Source of the DNA: Gracilaria vermiculophylla
Lineage: Eukaryota; Rhodophyta; Florideophyceae; Gracilariales; Gracilariaceae
DNA length: 64,000 bases
Assembly (NCBI GenBank): GCA_019155205.2
Contig: JAHNZQ020000004.1
Span: 4,997,418-5,061,417 of the forward strand
Direction: 5' to 3'
How positions within the stretch are numbered: position 1 is the first letter of the stretch; the number at the start of each line of letters is the position of its first letter. This document shows, piece after piece, positions 53,061 to 63,884 of this stretch. Below the pieces are notes generated by a model, which made no database searches, had not been told where the DNA came from, and saw only the letters and a list, made by a program, of their open reading frames with translations. Position numbers and translations under genes: made by a program.

Positions 53061-53455
53061 GGCCCAAAGCGGTGAATGTAATCCTCCACTAGACACGGCA
53101 GACTCACGCGCCTATCATGGAACGGGACGAAAACTCGCGTGGCGCGATGATCAAAGTGCTCGCCTGGACGGAACGGTTCTCCTGTCTAGGTATGATACAT
53201 CTCCGGATTGGAAGGGGATGTCGGTGCCGGAGTAGGAGAGGACATTCCGAAGGTGTATGCATCAGGGTGGATAGCGACAGAACGCGTGGATGCGTCTGAG
53301 GAGAGAGACTTGACACCACTTGGGGATCGATTCGCTATATGCACCATTGCGGAGGGAGTCGTATCGAGCCGCCACCGTGGAATCCGAGGCGAAGCCGGGT
53401 GACCGGCATCGGGCGAGTTATGGCGCACCATCGCGGGGCGCGCGCTCATATCCAA
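52998..53455 (-). pseudogene. Antisense gene of gypsy A, N-terminal part only
   Basis: Minus strand, ATG 53453-53455: MDMSARPAMVRHNSP, then RSPSGVKSLSSDASTRSVAI, SSPTPAPTSPSNPE, a TAG at 53186, and in the same frame FRPGEHFDHRATRVFV, VEDYIHRFGPYLQAMRFRAV, ending at the deletion junction. It aligns codon for codon with 9931-10390 of element B (about 89 codons against 90 before the YHT segment), with roughly two thirds identical residues by eye and many conservative changes. Retention of a protein-like pattern in two copies argues for a real gene of the family. Confidence 0.65.
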
Positions 53456-53934
53456 CGGAGAACTATGGGGGTGCTGACGAGAAACCTATGAGTTCGGCGC
53501 CTTCACGGAGATGAGATGAACGGACGCGACGACGCGGGTGTTGCCAAAAGGAGTAACCTCGGAGGAGTCAGAGTGGCGAACGCCTCCAGTGGGGTCGGTA
53601 TCCTTACGGGACTGGCCCACGCTCCGTCCACGGAAGCTGCGCGGTGCACCTGAGGATGCAGACAACTGCGCTGCCGATTGGCGCAGCGGCACCGAAGGGT
53701 GACACCAAGAAGGAGCGGATATCGCCGGGTGAAGAGGAGCTGGAGCCCACGAACGCCGCAAGGAGTGAAACGAGAACCCGCGGCAACCCGCCGCGCGAGA
53801 GTATGGAGAAGAGAAGGAACGCCTGGAGGAGAGAACGGGCGAACCGCCGGAGGCCGCACGAGCCGCAACACCGATAGGAGCCAACCCAGGGATCAAGAGA
53901 GCCGAGGATGCACCTCGAAGACGTGGTGCAATTT

Positions 53935-53945
53935 AGGAAAGGGGG
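53935..53945 (+). promoter_or_regulatory. Polypurine tract of gypsy A
   Basis: AGGAAAGGGGG, two bases before the 3' LTR. Confidence 0.85.
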
Positions 53946-53947
53946 TA

Positions 53948-54500
53948 TGTAGTACAATGGCTCCTACGGAAAGAGGGTGGTTTGGCGTTAAGGTAAAATA
54001 TTCCTAAGGAGGGCTCGTATGTTTTTAGTTGGGTCATGTGGTGCATAATCTCGCCCGCCTGCGCTACAGTATCCTTCAGGTACGGTAGAATTATTATTTA
54101 TTTTAGATAATTTATGCAGGTTATTAGTACAGTAGCGAGACCCGCCGAGGCGGTCTCCCGGCTTGATACTTAATCTGCCGGTTGAGCTCCACCTCTGGGG
54201 AAGTAAAGACAAGCACCCTTGAGTCTTCATCTACTTTTCCGGTTGGACTCTCTTCTCGATCTACGCAGGTTTCTAAGCCGCCGATCCCCAGGTCGCCTCA
54301 AAGCCGCGTCTGTAAGAGCATTGTCTGCCCAGTGAACCTCCCCCTCCGCTTGGTGTTTGCGGATCCCCTTTAAGAATTCCCCCGGCTCGCGACAGCGGAT
54401 ACCGGAGACCACCTTAAGGAATACGTGCCTTTGGAGTCAACAAAAACTCCTAACGGACGTGGTGCTTTGCTACCTCGAGAGGAGGGCTGACAGTACCACA
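53948..54500 (+). repeat. 3' LTR of gypsy A (553 bp)
   Basis: TGTAGTACAATGG...GACAGTACCACA, followed by GAAGA. Confidence 0.95.
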
Positions 54501-54941
54501 GAAGAGTACACCAATTCGATGCCAAAACGTTGCATTAGCGTCTTATAGCAAAAAAGATACGAAATAAACTATTGAGCGTCGCGCAGTAAAGATTTGTAAT
54601 TGATGATCATATGTTTTTGAAACGTTTTTTTGACTTTACTTTTTTCTGAAACCTATTTCTGTAGGCGTACAGCATACATTTGGTAGTTTTTTGAGATTTC
54701 ATACCATGTTGTATGTTTTTGAAACAGTCTGTATAACGGAGGATACCAAATGATGACCTACTGTCATTTATTTTCTACGACGTCCAAAGATTCGAACAAC
54801 TTCATTTTCTAGCCTTCCTCCCATGAGCTCTAGCATTGAACAAATGCAGTCTTTTTGCCAACGTTTCCGGTCGTCAGTCCTAGTCCCACGGAGGAGTCGC
54901 CGGCATCTCCATGTCCTCCGAGTGGTCATAGTGTTCCATCT

Positions 54942-55556
54942 ATGCCAACGAGCGCTACAGTAATCCCAAGCACTCCCGTTCATCAACTACAGCTAACGGA
55001 AGCCCGTCGAAGTATACCATCTACTCTACAAGAAGCAAAAAAGCTGGTGAAGTTATTACTGCTGGAAAATAACACATACATAGCCATCCTCAAAGCCTTG
55101 AAAATCACTGGAGCGTCAAACCTAAAGCTAGCAACAAATCAGGCAATAATTTCTGTTGAGACGGCTATTTCTATAATTGACCGTAATGATGACTGTATTC
55201 AATTGACAAGTGGCGCATATCAGTTAAATCTTCTACCGGCTACAGTAGTCAAAGTTGTTAAAACAAACCTCGGCGTTGAGGAATTTACTTGGCAGAGAGG
55301 AGATAAACCCGTGTTTGATGATCAAGGTAAAATTAGAGTACGGGGACCGACAATTGTTGATGGCGTCAATTCCTGTATAGTACTGGTAACAACCCGTGAA
55401 CCCAATTCTCAAGCTTCAGAGTACTGTCGTATTGTACATGTTCTCGCAGATGCTGGAATGACGAGAGCGAAAATACAACTCATGGAACAAATAACAAAAG
55501 CGGAACTTGACAAGCAGGCAGTCAGTCCATGTTTAGGACAGTGGCTTCTATGTTAA
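54942..55556 (+). CDS. Unknown ORF truncated by the 5' LTR of gypsy E
   Basis: Open from ATG 54942 (the frame is also open upstream to about 54855 with no ATG) for 204 codons. The last approximately 9 codons lie inside the LTR that starts at 55530, so the natural C-terminus is lost. Contains a helical region (STLQEAKKLVKLLLLENN, YIAILKALKITGASNLKLAT) and a beta-rich part (EEFTWQRGDKPVFDDQGKIR, NSCIVLVTTREPN). No family recognised. It could be a gene of another transposon, since it lies between M4 and gypsy E. Confidence 0.4.
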   Translation: MPTSATVIPSTPVHQLQLTEARRSIPSTLQEAKKLVKLLLLENNTYIAILKALKITGASNLKLATNQAIISVETAISIIDRNDDCIQLTSGAYQLNLLPATVVKVVKTNLGVEEFTWQRGDKPVFDDQGKIRVRGPTIVDGVNSCIVLVTTREPNSQASEYCRIVHVLADAGMTRAKIQLMEQITKAELDKQAVSPCLGQWLLC

Positions 55557-56087
55557 AAATGGAGGTGTGGCCTTATGGCATAATATTCCTAAGGAGGGCT
55601 CGTACTTTATCAACTGAGCCACAAGGTGCATAATTCTGCCCACATGCGCAATCGTATCCTTAAGGGAGGGTAGAAATACTATTTATTTTAGTAATTTTAC
55701 ACGGGTAATTAGTACAGTAGTGAGATCTGCAGAGGCGGGCTCCCGGCATGATATTTAATTTGCGTGTTGAGCTCTACCTCTGGGGGAAGTGAAGGCAAGA
55801 ACCCTTGATTTTTCATCTATTTCTCCGGTTGGAGACTCTCGTCGATCATGCTTAGGTTTCTAAGCCGCCGATCCCCAAGTCGTATCATAGCAGCGCCTGT
55901 AGGAACATTTTCCGCCTAGTGAACCTCCCCCTCCGATTGGTGTTTGCGGATACCCTTGAAGATTACCTTTGGCTCGCGACAGCGGATACCGGAGACCACC
56001 TTTAGGAATACGCGCCTTTGGAGTCAACAAAAACTCCTAACGGACGTTGTGCTCGACTACCTCGAGAGAAGGGATGCCGGTACCACA
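55530..56087 (+). repeat. 5' LTR of gypsy E
   Basis: 558 bp, TGTTTAGGACAGTGGC...GCCGGTACCACA. The first bases are diverged. Confidence 0.85.
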
Positions 56088-56089
56088 AC

Positions 56090-56107
56090 TGGGCTCCCGA
56101 CTTAGAA
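56090..56107 (+). promoter_or_regulatory. Primer-binding site of gypsy E
   Basis: TGGGCTCCCGACTTAGAA, two bases after the LTR, one G for T at position 4 relative to A. Confidence 0.65.
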
Positions 56108-56241
56108 GGTCAGCGTCCTAAAAGATTCGCACAAGTCGCAGCAGAACCGTGTTTCTAGTTTGCAACGACCAAACCCAACAGTGGAATTCTTCCTTAAGGT
56201 GCTTTGGAAGTAGAAGACAATCACCCCCGGCTTACTTCTCT

Positions 56242-57239
56242 GTGGACCCCTCACAACATCCCATGGAAATCCCCCTACAGGTCTGAAAGCAACCGGCTCC
56301 GTCGGTGGGCGCAGCACGCGCAGCGCTCCCTAGGAGATGGCCGCCAGACTGGAGGACCCTGAAAGTCTCCTTCGGAATCCTGGCTCCTCTGTGAAGCGTT
56401 CCAGGAATCAACTTAGGAGAGTGAACGATCGGAGGCAAGCGAAATGACCCGCGACACCTCTGGAGAACGCCGATGTGGAGATTGAAGAACCGCACACGGC
56501 CTCGCAGCCGCCACCTCAGGAGCTGCAGGGACGGAAATACCCGAAGACTAACTCCCTCCTGGAGTCGCTGGCCCCGCACCTTACAGATTGGCTCTCACAA
56601 GAGCTGGTCGAAAGAATACCTGCAGGTGTTGAAGCTCACTTCGGAGTGCGCCGCCACGCTCTTGTGGATGAAATCGCAACGGAGAGCGCTCACCGTGCTG
56701 TGGATGCTTTGCTGGATTCAGACCCCTTCCTAGAGGTGATCTCAGATTTTATACGTGTGGAGGTTGGCTCCCAAACCGTGCAGCTGCTCCGCGCAGCGGT
56801 GTTTCAAATTCATTCTTTCGAACAAGGAGAGGTTCCCTCTATCAACACCTAAAGTCACCCCGAGCAGAGAAGGACAGGATACTGCCACCCGCTTCGCCAT
56901 AGGAGAGAAGGATACTGCCGTAGGGAAACGGGACCACCTCAGGAATTGTGCTATGCACCGTCTGGATCTGACGCCCAACGGAGAAGGACTGGATACCGGT
57001 CACGAAGAAATTCACCCAAGTAGTGAAGGACAGGATACTCCTTGGGTGGATCGCAATAACGGGGGTATCGTCAGTTACCCAGTCCACCTAAAGCAAAGAA
57101 GAAGAAAGAAACGGAGAGAGAAAAGTAGAAAGCGAGGCAATGATTCGGAGAGAAGCTCAGACTCCGAATCCGTAACCAGCTTCAGCTCGGAGGACAGTAT
57201 ACCTCCCAAGGAGAAGAACAGAAGGGTGAGGAAGATCAT
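56242..57239 (+). pseudogene. gag of gypsy E, 5' part
   Basis: The gag start codon is GTG (56242) where A has ATG. After several shifts, 56475-56852 reads SQPPPQELQGRKYPKTNSLL and ERIPAGVEAHFGVRRHALV. 56860-57235 reads the basic part (KQRRRKKRREKSRKR) and Ser-rich stretch up to RKI at the solo LTR. It contains a small extra segment near 56880-56915 absent from A. Confidence 0.75.
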
Positions 57240-57791
57240 TGTAGTACAGTGACTCCTACGGAAGAGGGTGGTTTGGCCTTAAGGTATAATATTCCTAAGG
57301 AAGGGCCGTATTATATTAGCTGGGTTACGTGGTGCATAATCCCGTCAACGTGCGCTACAGTATCCTTGCGGAAGGGTAGAATTATTATTTAGTTTAGGTA
57401 CTTTAGGCAGGTAATTAGTACAATAGTGAGACCTGCCGAGGCGAGCTCCTGGCTTGGTATTTAACCTGCCGGTTGAGCTTCAACACTGTGAAAGTAAAGA
57501 CAAGCACCCTTGAGTCTTTATCTACTTTTCCGGTTGGAGTCGCTCGTCGATCAACTCAGGTTTCTAAGCCGCCGATCGTCAGGTCGCATCATAGGAGCGC
57601 CTGTAGGAGCATTGTCTGCCCAGTGAACCTCCCCCTCCCCTTGGTGTTTGCGGATCCCCTTAAAGAATTCCCCCGGCATGCGACAGCGGATACCGGAGGC
57701 CACCTTTAGGAATACACGCCTTTGGAGTCAACAAAAACTCCTAACGGACGTTGTGCTTTACTACCTCGAGAGGAGGGCTGACAGTACCACA
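57240..57791 (+). repeat. Solo LTR (552 bp) inserted in gag of E
   Basis: TGTAGTACAGTGAC...GACAGTACCACA. The flanks ATCAT (57235-57239) and GTCGT (57792-57796) correspond to a GTCGT duplication. The left copy carries two G to A changes; A still has AAGGTCGTCC at the uninterrupted site. Confidence 0.9.
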
Positions 57792-59103
57792 GTCGTCCCG
57801 CTTAGCGACCTCTTCGCCAAAGTGGTGGATTATGACACCTACAGGTTGAATGATTGCTCCACTTTTTACGACGCGTCGGTCGCTAAACGACTCACCAAGA
57901 TCTAACGCCGCACGGATATTCAAATGATGAAGCACTCCTTCTCAGGCGATGACCCCATCTCAGTGTTGAATTTTCTTACGCGCTTCCGTTTAGCATGTAA
58001 TACCAATGGTGTCTATGAAAGTGCCGCCGTATGGTGCTTTCACGTCTACCTTACAGGCCAGGCGCACTCATCGGTGCAGCATTGCTTCGCGGAGGAGAGC
58101 AGAATTGTGGATGAGCCGGGAACGGAGATCTTAACAACGTACCCAGAGGTGGCGAATTTTCTCCTGAAATTGTACGCAACGGACGAGATGAAAGCAGATG
58201 CTGACACTAAAGTCATGTCCTATAGGCAGAAAACAGGAATGACCGAGACAGAGTTCTTGCAAAAGCTGTGGAAGATGGCTCTACGGTGTGGGAACGTATA
58301 CTCCGAAAGGCGGTTGAAGTCCTTCTTTATCAAAGCACTTCTTCTCTCGATCCGCACCAGGGTGCGTAATCACTTGGCAATGCACCAAAAGACCACCTAT
58401 ATGGAACTAGCTCGTTTCGCGGAATTCAATGGGGATACCAGTTGTTCCGCTCGTCGCAGGCATGCTCCACTTTCGTACAAACCGGCGGCCTCAAGGCACC
58501 GTCGGGCATCCACCATAATGATGCAGTTCAGCCCCTCAGAGTAGGTCGACGTGCTCACGCTCGTGAGAAGCAAGAGGCCCTTTTCCTCACATAAGCCTCA
58601 TCTCAGGGAGCACCGTCTAGGACGAGAACACCCTCGTCTTCTACTTGGTACTTCTCGCCACGATCTTACAGGAGTATCCGATTTGCGAACCCTCGAGGTT
58701 ACCCACCGCCTTGCAGGGCTTGCTTGTCTCGAGAACCAGTACATTGCACAACTCTAACCCCAGCAGTGAGAGCCACCATCCTGCAGGAACGGAAGAAGAA
58801 CTTCCAGGACCTGAGGGACACACCAACGGAGAGCGGAAGTTATCGAACCGCGTATCGCGGCATCCACTTCCCTTAAGGAAGTTACGGCTACATCGCTCCA
58901 CTCGGAGTGCAGCCAGTCCCACAGTCACTTGGACGAGAAATGCAGGTGCCCGTATCCAAACCAGTTGCTTCTCAAGGGAACACGTCGCATCTCGATGCAA
59001 AACCGCAGAAGCCGTCCCCTACTGGAGCTCAGCCCCTCTTCACCAGAAAACCCCTGAGGGCCACGCGTAGAGCCTCCGCGTGGCTTTTTACCATCGAACC
59101 TCA
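57792..59103 (+). pseudogene. gag of gypsy E, 3' part
   Basis: Resumes exactly after the solo LTR: VVPLSDLFAKVVDYDTYRLN, a TAA at 57903, then 57924-58544 open for 206 codons: MMKHSFSGDDPISVLNFLTR, AAVWCFHVYLTGQAHSSV, TYPEVANFLLKLYATDEM, RRLKSFFIKALLLSIRTRVR. A stop at 58542, shifts, then the Cys/His segment CRACLSREPVHC near 58705. Gag ends in frame 1 at a TAG near 59070 and pol is in the -1 frame, as in A and B. Confidence 0.8.
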
Positions 59104-62100
59104 GCTCCACGGAGGTCGCCCTTAGGAAAGGTGGAGAAGCCGTCTGCTCCGTCAACGCCGAATTGGCGGGATTCCCAATCCAGTTGGACCCATTCGGCGC
59201 CTTTGCAAATTCTGGTTGCACGCTCTGCCGTGAGAATTACAAAGTGTTCGCCTGTATAGGATGTTCCCCGCTCGTCTCCATCACGGTGCGCGCTATCCTT
59301 GATACCAGAGCTAGGCCCAATCTGGTGCATGCCGACGTCCTCCCGCGGTCTGCTCTCGGCTCCTTGAGGACTGGAAAGCTCCCTACGTTGCGCGATGCGT
59401 CGCGTCGAGCATTGAACATCCTCGGAGCTATACACCTGTATCTCAAGTTGGGCTCCTTACAGGTAAAGGTGTGGTTCCTCGTGGCAACCGGCTTAGCCGC
59501 ACAATGCATACCGGGCACTTCCTTTGTGAATCAGTATGTACGTGCAATTTACCTACGCCTGCGGAAGGTGACGTTTCACGACACCGCCCCTGTAGTTATC
59601 GTGTCCGCATCTCTCGGACCGGAGGCCAACGCGCGTCACGTGGGTTATCTCTCAATGGGGACGCAGTCGAGTAATCTCCGTGTGGTGAAGAGCATCGAAA
59701 TACCCGCGAGGAGTCAGGCCGAGGTTTGGGCGGAGACCTCTGCATCTGGCCTTTCATTCCTACAGGGAAGCCCACACCTGAAGACGAAACAGCACTACAT
59801 GATGTGGAATGTTGTTATGGAAAAAGTACCGAACATTCCCTTCAAGGTTGTGCTCGCCAACCTGGAGGAGTCGCCGTTACAGCTCCAGAAAGAAACTGTC
59901 TTCGGATTGGCACTACTCGCCCTTGAAGGACTGGCACCATTTACTCGTGCCAAAGACGTTGCGATACGCGATGCAATCACCACCATGCAAGCTCAAGCGA
60001 TTTCAATGGCTCCAGAGGATGGGGATGCTGCCACTTGGTAGGAGAAGCTCCAAATTGGCGAAGATTTCGAAGAATATCTCCATAGGATAGTAAAGATGCT
60101 ATCCATCTTTGACGACATGTGGTCTAGTCACCTGGGTCAGGTTAGCCCGGCCAAGCACAGGATCCAGCTCACACCTAATGCAAAACCGGTACACCAACTC
60201 CCGAAAAGGGCCGGACCCCATGCGCGCGATTTCGAAAGCGATGAGGTCCACCGGATGCTAGAGAAGGGCGTTTCCGAGCCCTCCAGTTCCGAATGGGTCT
60301 CCCTGGTGGTGTTTTTGAAAAAGAAGGATGGCTTCTGGAGGTTCTGTATTGACTATAGACGCCTCAACGAAGTGAGGGTATGCGATTCGTACCCCGCACC
60401 CTGTATAAATGAATGTAATGACTCCTTAAGAGATGCGTCCGTTTTCTCCACGCTGGATACCAACAGCGGCTACTGGCAAATTGAGATGGATGACCGCGAT
60501 AAGGATAATACAACTTTCACCTCGCACTGTGGAATTTTCAGATTCCAAAGGATGCCATTTGGATTGAAGAATGCACCCGCTACGTTCCAACGAGCGATGC
60601 ACATAATCCTGTCAAAGGTGAAGTGGCAGTACGCTTTGGTGTATAATGATGATGTCGTCATATACTTCCACAGCATGTAAGAGCACTTCATGCATGTGAA
60701 GCACGTGCTCCGACTCCTGAAGGATGCTGGAATCACTTTGAAGCTGGAAAAATGTTTCTTTTTCAAGTCCTTGGTGGACAACTTGGGGCACCTTGTGCTC
60801 CTGGGCCACCTACAGGTTTCCACAAAACCTCAGGACGCCATCAAGGAAGCTCACCCACCCTCAAACCAGACGGAGCTCCGCTCCTTCCTGGGGTTCTGTA
60901 ATTTCTTTCGGGGGTTTGTTCTGAATTTCTACCGTATCGCGGCGCCGTTGAATCGCCTCTTGGAGAAGGACAAACCGACGCAACTGGCTATCTTGACGGA
61001 TGAGGATTTTGAAACCTTTAATATCCTGAGGAGGAGATTAATAGAACCACCAATCGTAGTACTTTCGAAGCGGCACGGCCTAATGGTGCTGGACAGAGAC
61101 GCCTGTAAATACCAGGTCGGATGTGCCCTTCTAGAGGAGCAACCTGAAGGTGGACTTCAACCCATCGGGTATTGGAGTCGCAGCCTTACACCTACGGAAC
61201 GGAATTATTCCACCTCAAAGCACGCATGTCTCGCCATCGTGTGGGCGGTTTTGCTTTTAAGCCCGTACTTGGAAGGCGCGCGTTTCACCTTGAGGACGGA
61301 CCACGCACCACTGAAGTGAATACTGTCTTTCACGGATGCTTCCGGCCGCCTGGAAAGGTGGAGGCTACGTTTCCTGGAGTTCTAGTTTGACATCGTCCAT
61401 CGTCCTGGCATAAAACACCAGGCAGCGGACGCGCCCTCGCGAATCTCTAGCGAGGGAAAAGACAAAACACCTTTGTAGGACAACATCCCTGTCTGGTCAT
61501 CCAAGATGCCGACGGGAAAGAAAGATCCAATCGAGAATGCTTGGAATGTTGTGAACCAGGAGGAAGGTTTAGTGGACTCCGTGAGGTGATGGCTCTTGTT
61601 GAGGAGGAGAAGGAAGTTCTCTCCAGTACCGTAGCGGAGTTCTTGGAGGAGCGAAGTACAGATGCGTACTGCAAGGGGTGCTTCGCAACTGTGGGGAGTT
61701 TGACATCGTCATTCGATGTGGACCGGGACGGCGTGCTTGTACTCCGCGCTCCCCTGAATGAAGCTCTCCAAAAGGTGGCCACGATGAGACTACGGGCGAT
61801 GGTGCTGTATCTCCCGAACTATCCTCGCCTCGCCGGGCACCTCGGTTGATTGCGTATGTACTTCACCACGCAAAGGGAGTTTTATGGGTTGAATATGGCT
61901 AACAACGCCTTCGAAACGGTGTCGGATTGCTATTCGTGCGCCACCACTAGGGGAACTATCCGTAGACACCTGACGCCACTCGCTCTATTCCCACCTTCAG
62001 GACCTTTAGAGTTCGTGGCCATGGACATTTTGGGCCCTCTCCTCCAGACGGAGCGAGGGTACCGATTTACCCTCGTGATCACTGATCGTTTCTCGAAGAC

Positions 62101-62775
62101 CACGCGCGGCATTCCCCACTGGAGCATTACTGCAACAGTAATTCTCGACACCTTTCTGGAGCACTGGTTTTACCCATTTGGGATACCATTATACCTTCTT
62201 ACGGACAAAGGGCCCCAGCTGGCGGCGAAGCTCTTCGGCACCGTCTCCAGAATGCTGGGGATGAAACAGTTGTTCACAAATGCCTATCACCCCCAGACCA
62301 ACGAACAAGTGGAGAGGTTCAACAAGACCATAGCCTCGAGGCTGAAGCACTAAGTCGCGGACCACCAGAAGGAATGCGACGCATATGTGGGACCCCTCAC
62401 GTATGCATACAACCTGCAGGTGCACCGCTCCACGGGGACCGCTCCTTTTAACCTGGTGCTCTCGCGCATTCCGCCTAGTGCTGTCATCGCTGCACGCGCC
62501 ACGTCACACCCGGCGGATGGGCCACAGGCGCCAACAGCGGCGCAAACCAAACGGTCCATCCTAAGGCTATATGAAAACGCACTCTCCCTCGCGAAGGAGA
62601 GACTCAACGCCTCGCAGAGGAGATACAAACAGGACTTCGACCGAAAGGTAATGAAAGGCCCTCACCTGAAAGAAAGCGGCGAGGTTTTCCTCGACAAACC
62701 TCTGGAGACATCAGACGAATCGCTGGAAGTCACGCGCAAATTAGTGACAAACACATCATGAAGTTACAAAGTTCT
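59104..62775 (+). pseudogene. pol of gypsy E (PR-RT-RH-IN)
   Basis: Frame 0 from about 59104 to 61319 with TAG 60039, TAA 60678 and TGA 61317; a shift near 61.4-61.5 kb; then one frame to 62775 with TGA 61847 and TAA 62351. Protease VRAILDTRARPNLVHADVL (DTG is DTR). RT RLNEVRVCDSYPA, TNSGYWQIEMDD, MPFGLKNAPATFQRAMHIIL, YNDDVVIYFH (YNDD as in B). RNase H LDRDACKYQVGCALLEEQ. Integrase: zinc His replaced (NYPRLAGH), VAMDILGPLLQTERG, LLTDKGPQLAAKLF (DNG is DKG), YHPQTNEQVERFNKT. The second solo LTR cuts the C-terminal part after SYKVL. Confidence 0.85.
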
Positions 62776-63329
62776 TCTGGTACTGTCAGCCCTCCTCTCG
62801 AGGTAGTAAAGCACAACGTCCGTTAGGAGTTTTTGTTGACTCCAAAGGTGCGTGTTTCTAAAGGTGGTCTCCGGTATCCGCTGTCGCGAGCCGGGAGAAT
62901 TCTTTATGGAGATCCGCAAACACCAAGCGGAGGGGTAGGTTCATTGAGCGGACAATGCTCCTACAGGCGCTGCTATGATGCGACCTGGGGATCGGCGGCT
63001 TATAAACCTGAGGATGATCGACGAGAGTCTCCAACCGGAAAAGTAGATGAAGACTCAAGGGTACTTGGTTTACTTCCCTCAGAGGTGGAGCTCAACCGGC
63101 AGGTTAAATACCAAGCCGGGAGCCCGCCTCGGCATGTCTCACTACTGTAGTAATTACCTGCAAAAATTAACTAAAGTAAATAATAATTCTAGCGTTCCTT
63201 AAGGATACTGTAGCGCCCGCGGGCGGAATTATGCATCACGTTGCTCAGCTAATAAAATATGAGCCCTCCTTAGGGATATCACAGCATAAAGCCACACTAC
63301 CATATTTCCTTAAAAGCCACTGCACTACA
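62776..63329 (-). repeat. Solo LTR (554 bp), reverse orientation, inserted in pol of E
   Basis: Plus strand starts TCTGGTACTGTCAGCCC and ends GCCACTGCACTACA. Flanks GTTCT (62771-62775) and GTGCT (63330-63334), a 5-bp duplication with one mismatch. Confidence 0.9.
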
Positions 63330-63796
63330 GTGCTGAATACTTATGAGGACACTGTCGCCATTCAGGTAAACGGGCTCCGAGACGTTGTCTCCCGTGATAG
63401 GGTGACTAAAGTCCCGACACACAGCCCTTAAGGAATGCCCTCCACCCCATGTCAGGAACCATGTGCGGAACTTCCTCATACGACCACCTCAAGAATGGCG
63501 ACACCGCTGGATACTAGAGACCTCATCACCCCTCTCGGTGAATCATTGCTGGAGGCTCCAGACGCCATCATGACCCCTTAAGATGATATCCTCTACGCGG
63601 TGGACCATATCCTCTCCCACCGACAAACCCCCGCAGGAATTTTGTACCGCGTCCGCTGGTATGGGTATACCTCGAAGGATGACACGGAAGAACCTCCGGA
63701 ATACATCCAGGAGAACTTTCTTAGGCGATACCACGCCAATCTGGTGCCGAAGCGCCTCTCTACACAGGCACTTCCGTTCAGGAAAAGGGGGAGGGG
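63330..63796 (+). pseudogene. Pol C-terminus of gypsy E with chromodomain
   Basis: Continues VAIQVNGLRDVVSRDRVTKV, stops at 63428 and about 63580 (TAA). Then YAVDHILSHRQTPAGILYRV, RWYGYTSKDDTEEPP and EYIQENFLRRYHANLVP, i.e. a chromodomain with the aromatic positions Y, W and Y, followed by RKRGRG and the purine tract AGGAAAAGGGGGAGGGGG. It is the best-preserved chromodomain of the family here and defines what A has lost. Confidence 0.8.
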
Positions 63797-63884
63797 GCTC
63801 AGTTAATAAAAATACGAATCCTCCTTAAGAATATCCCATCGTAAAGCCACCTGACAATTTCACCTTAGGAGCCACTGTAGTGCA
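63797..63884 (-). repeat. Reversed LTR fragment joined to the end of E
   Basis: 88 bp equal to the first approximately 85 bp of the family LTR in reverse (CTCAGTTAATAAAA...GCCACTGTAGTGCA). It abuts the polypurine tract of E directly. Confidence 0.8.

Larger units (their letters stand above)
44096..54500 (+). mobile_element. Ty3/gypsy chromovirus-like element A with both LTRs and TSD
   Basis: LTRs 44096-44648 and 53948-54500. The target-site duplication GAAGA lies at 44091-44095 and 54501-54505. It is inserted in mariner M4 and is itself interrupted by a copia element (47090-49167). Relative to B it has lost about 2.2 kb: the chromodomain, the internal polypurine tract and most of the antisense gene, the junction being near 52993-52999. 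LTRs differ at roughly 43 positions (about 8%, hand count), so the insertion is old. Confidence 0.95.
43044..54731 (+). mobile_element. Tc1/mariner-like element M4, split by gypsy A
   Basis: Left end CAGTGCGTTTCAAAA after TA (43042-43043). Right end TTTTGAAACAGTCTG before TA (54732-54733). The parts are 43044-44095 and 54506-54731, which total 1278 bp once gypsy A and one GAAGA copy are removed. The coding frame continues exactly across the insertion. Confidence 0.9.
55530..63884 (+). mobile_element. Ty3/gypsy chromovirus-like element E (plus strand), 3' end lost
   Basis: 5' LTR 55530-56087, PBS, gag, pol, chromodomain to 63790, then a reversed LTR fragment in place of the antisense cassette and 3' LTR. 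Two solo LTRs of the same family are inserted in it (57240-57791 in gag, 62776-63329 in pol). Same family as A and B. Confidence 0.9.
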
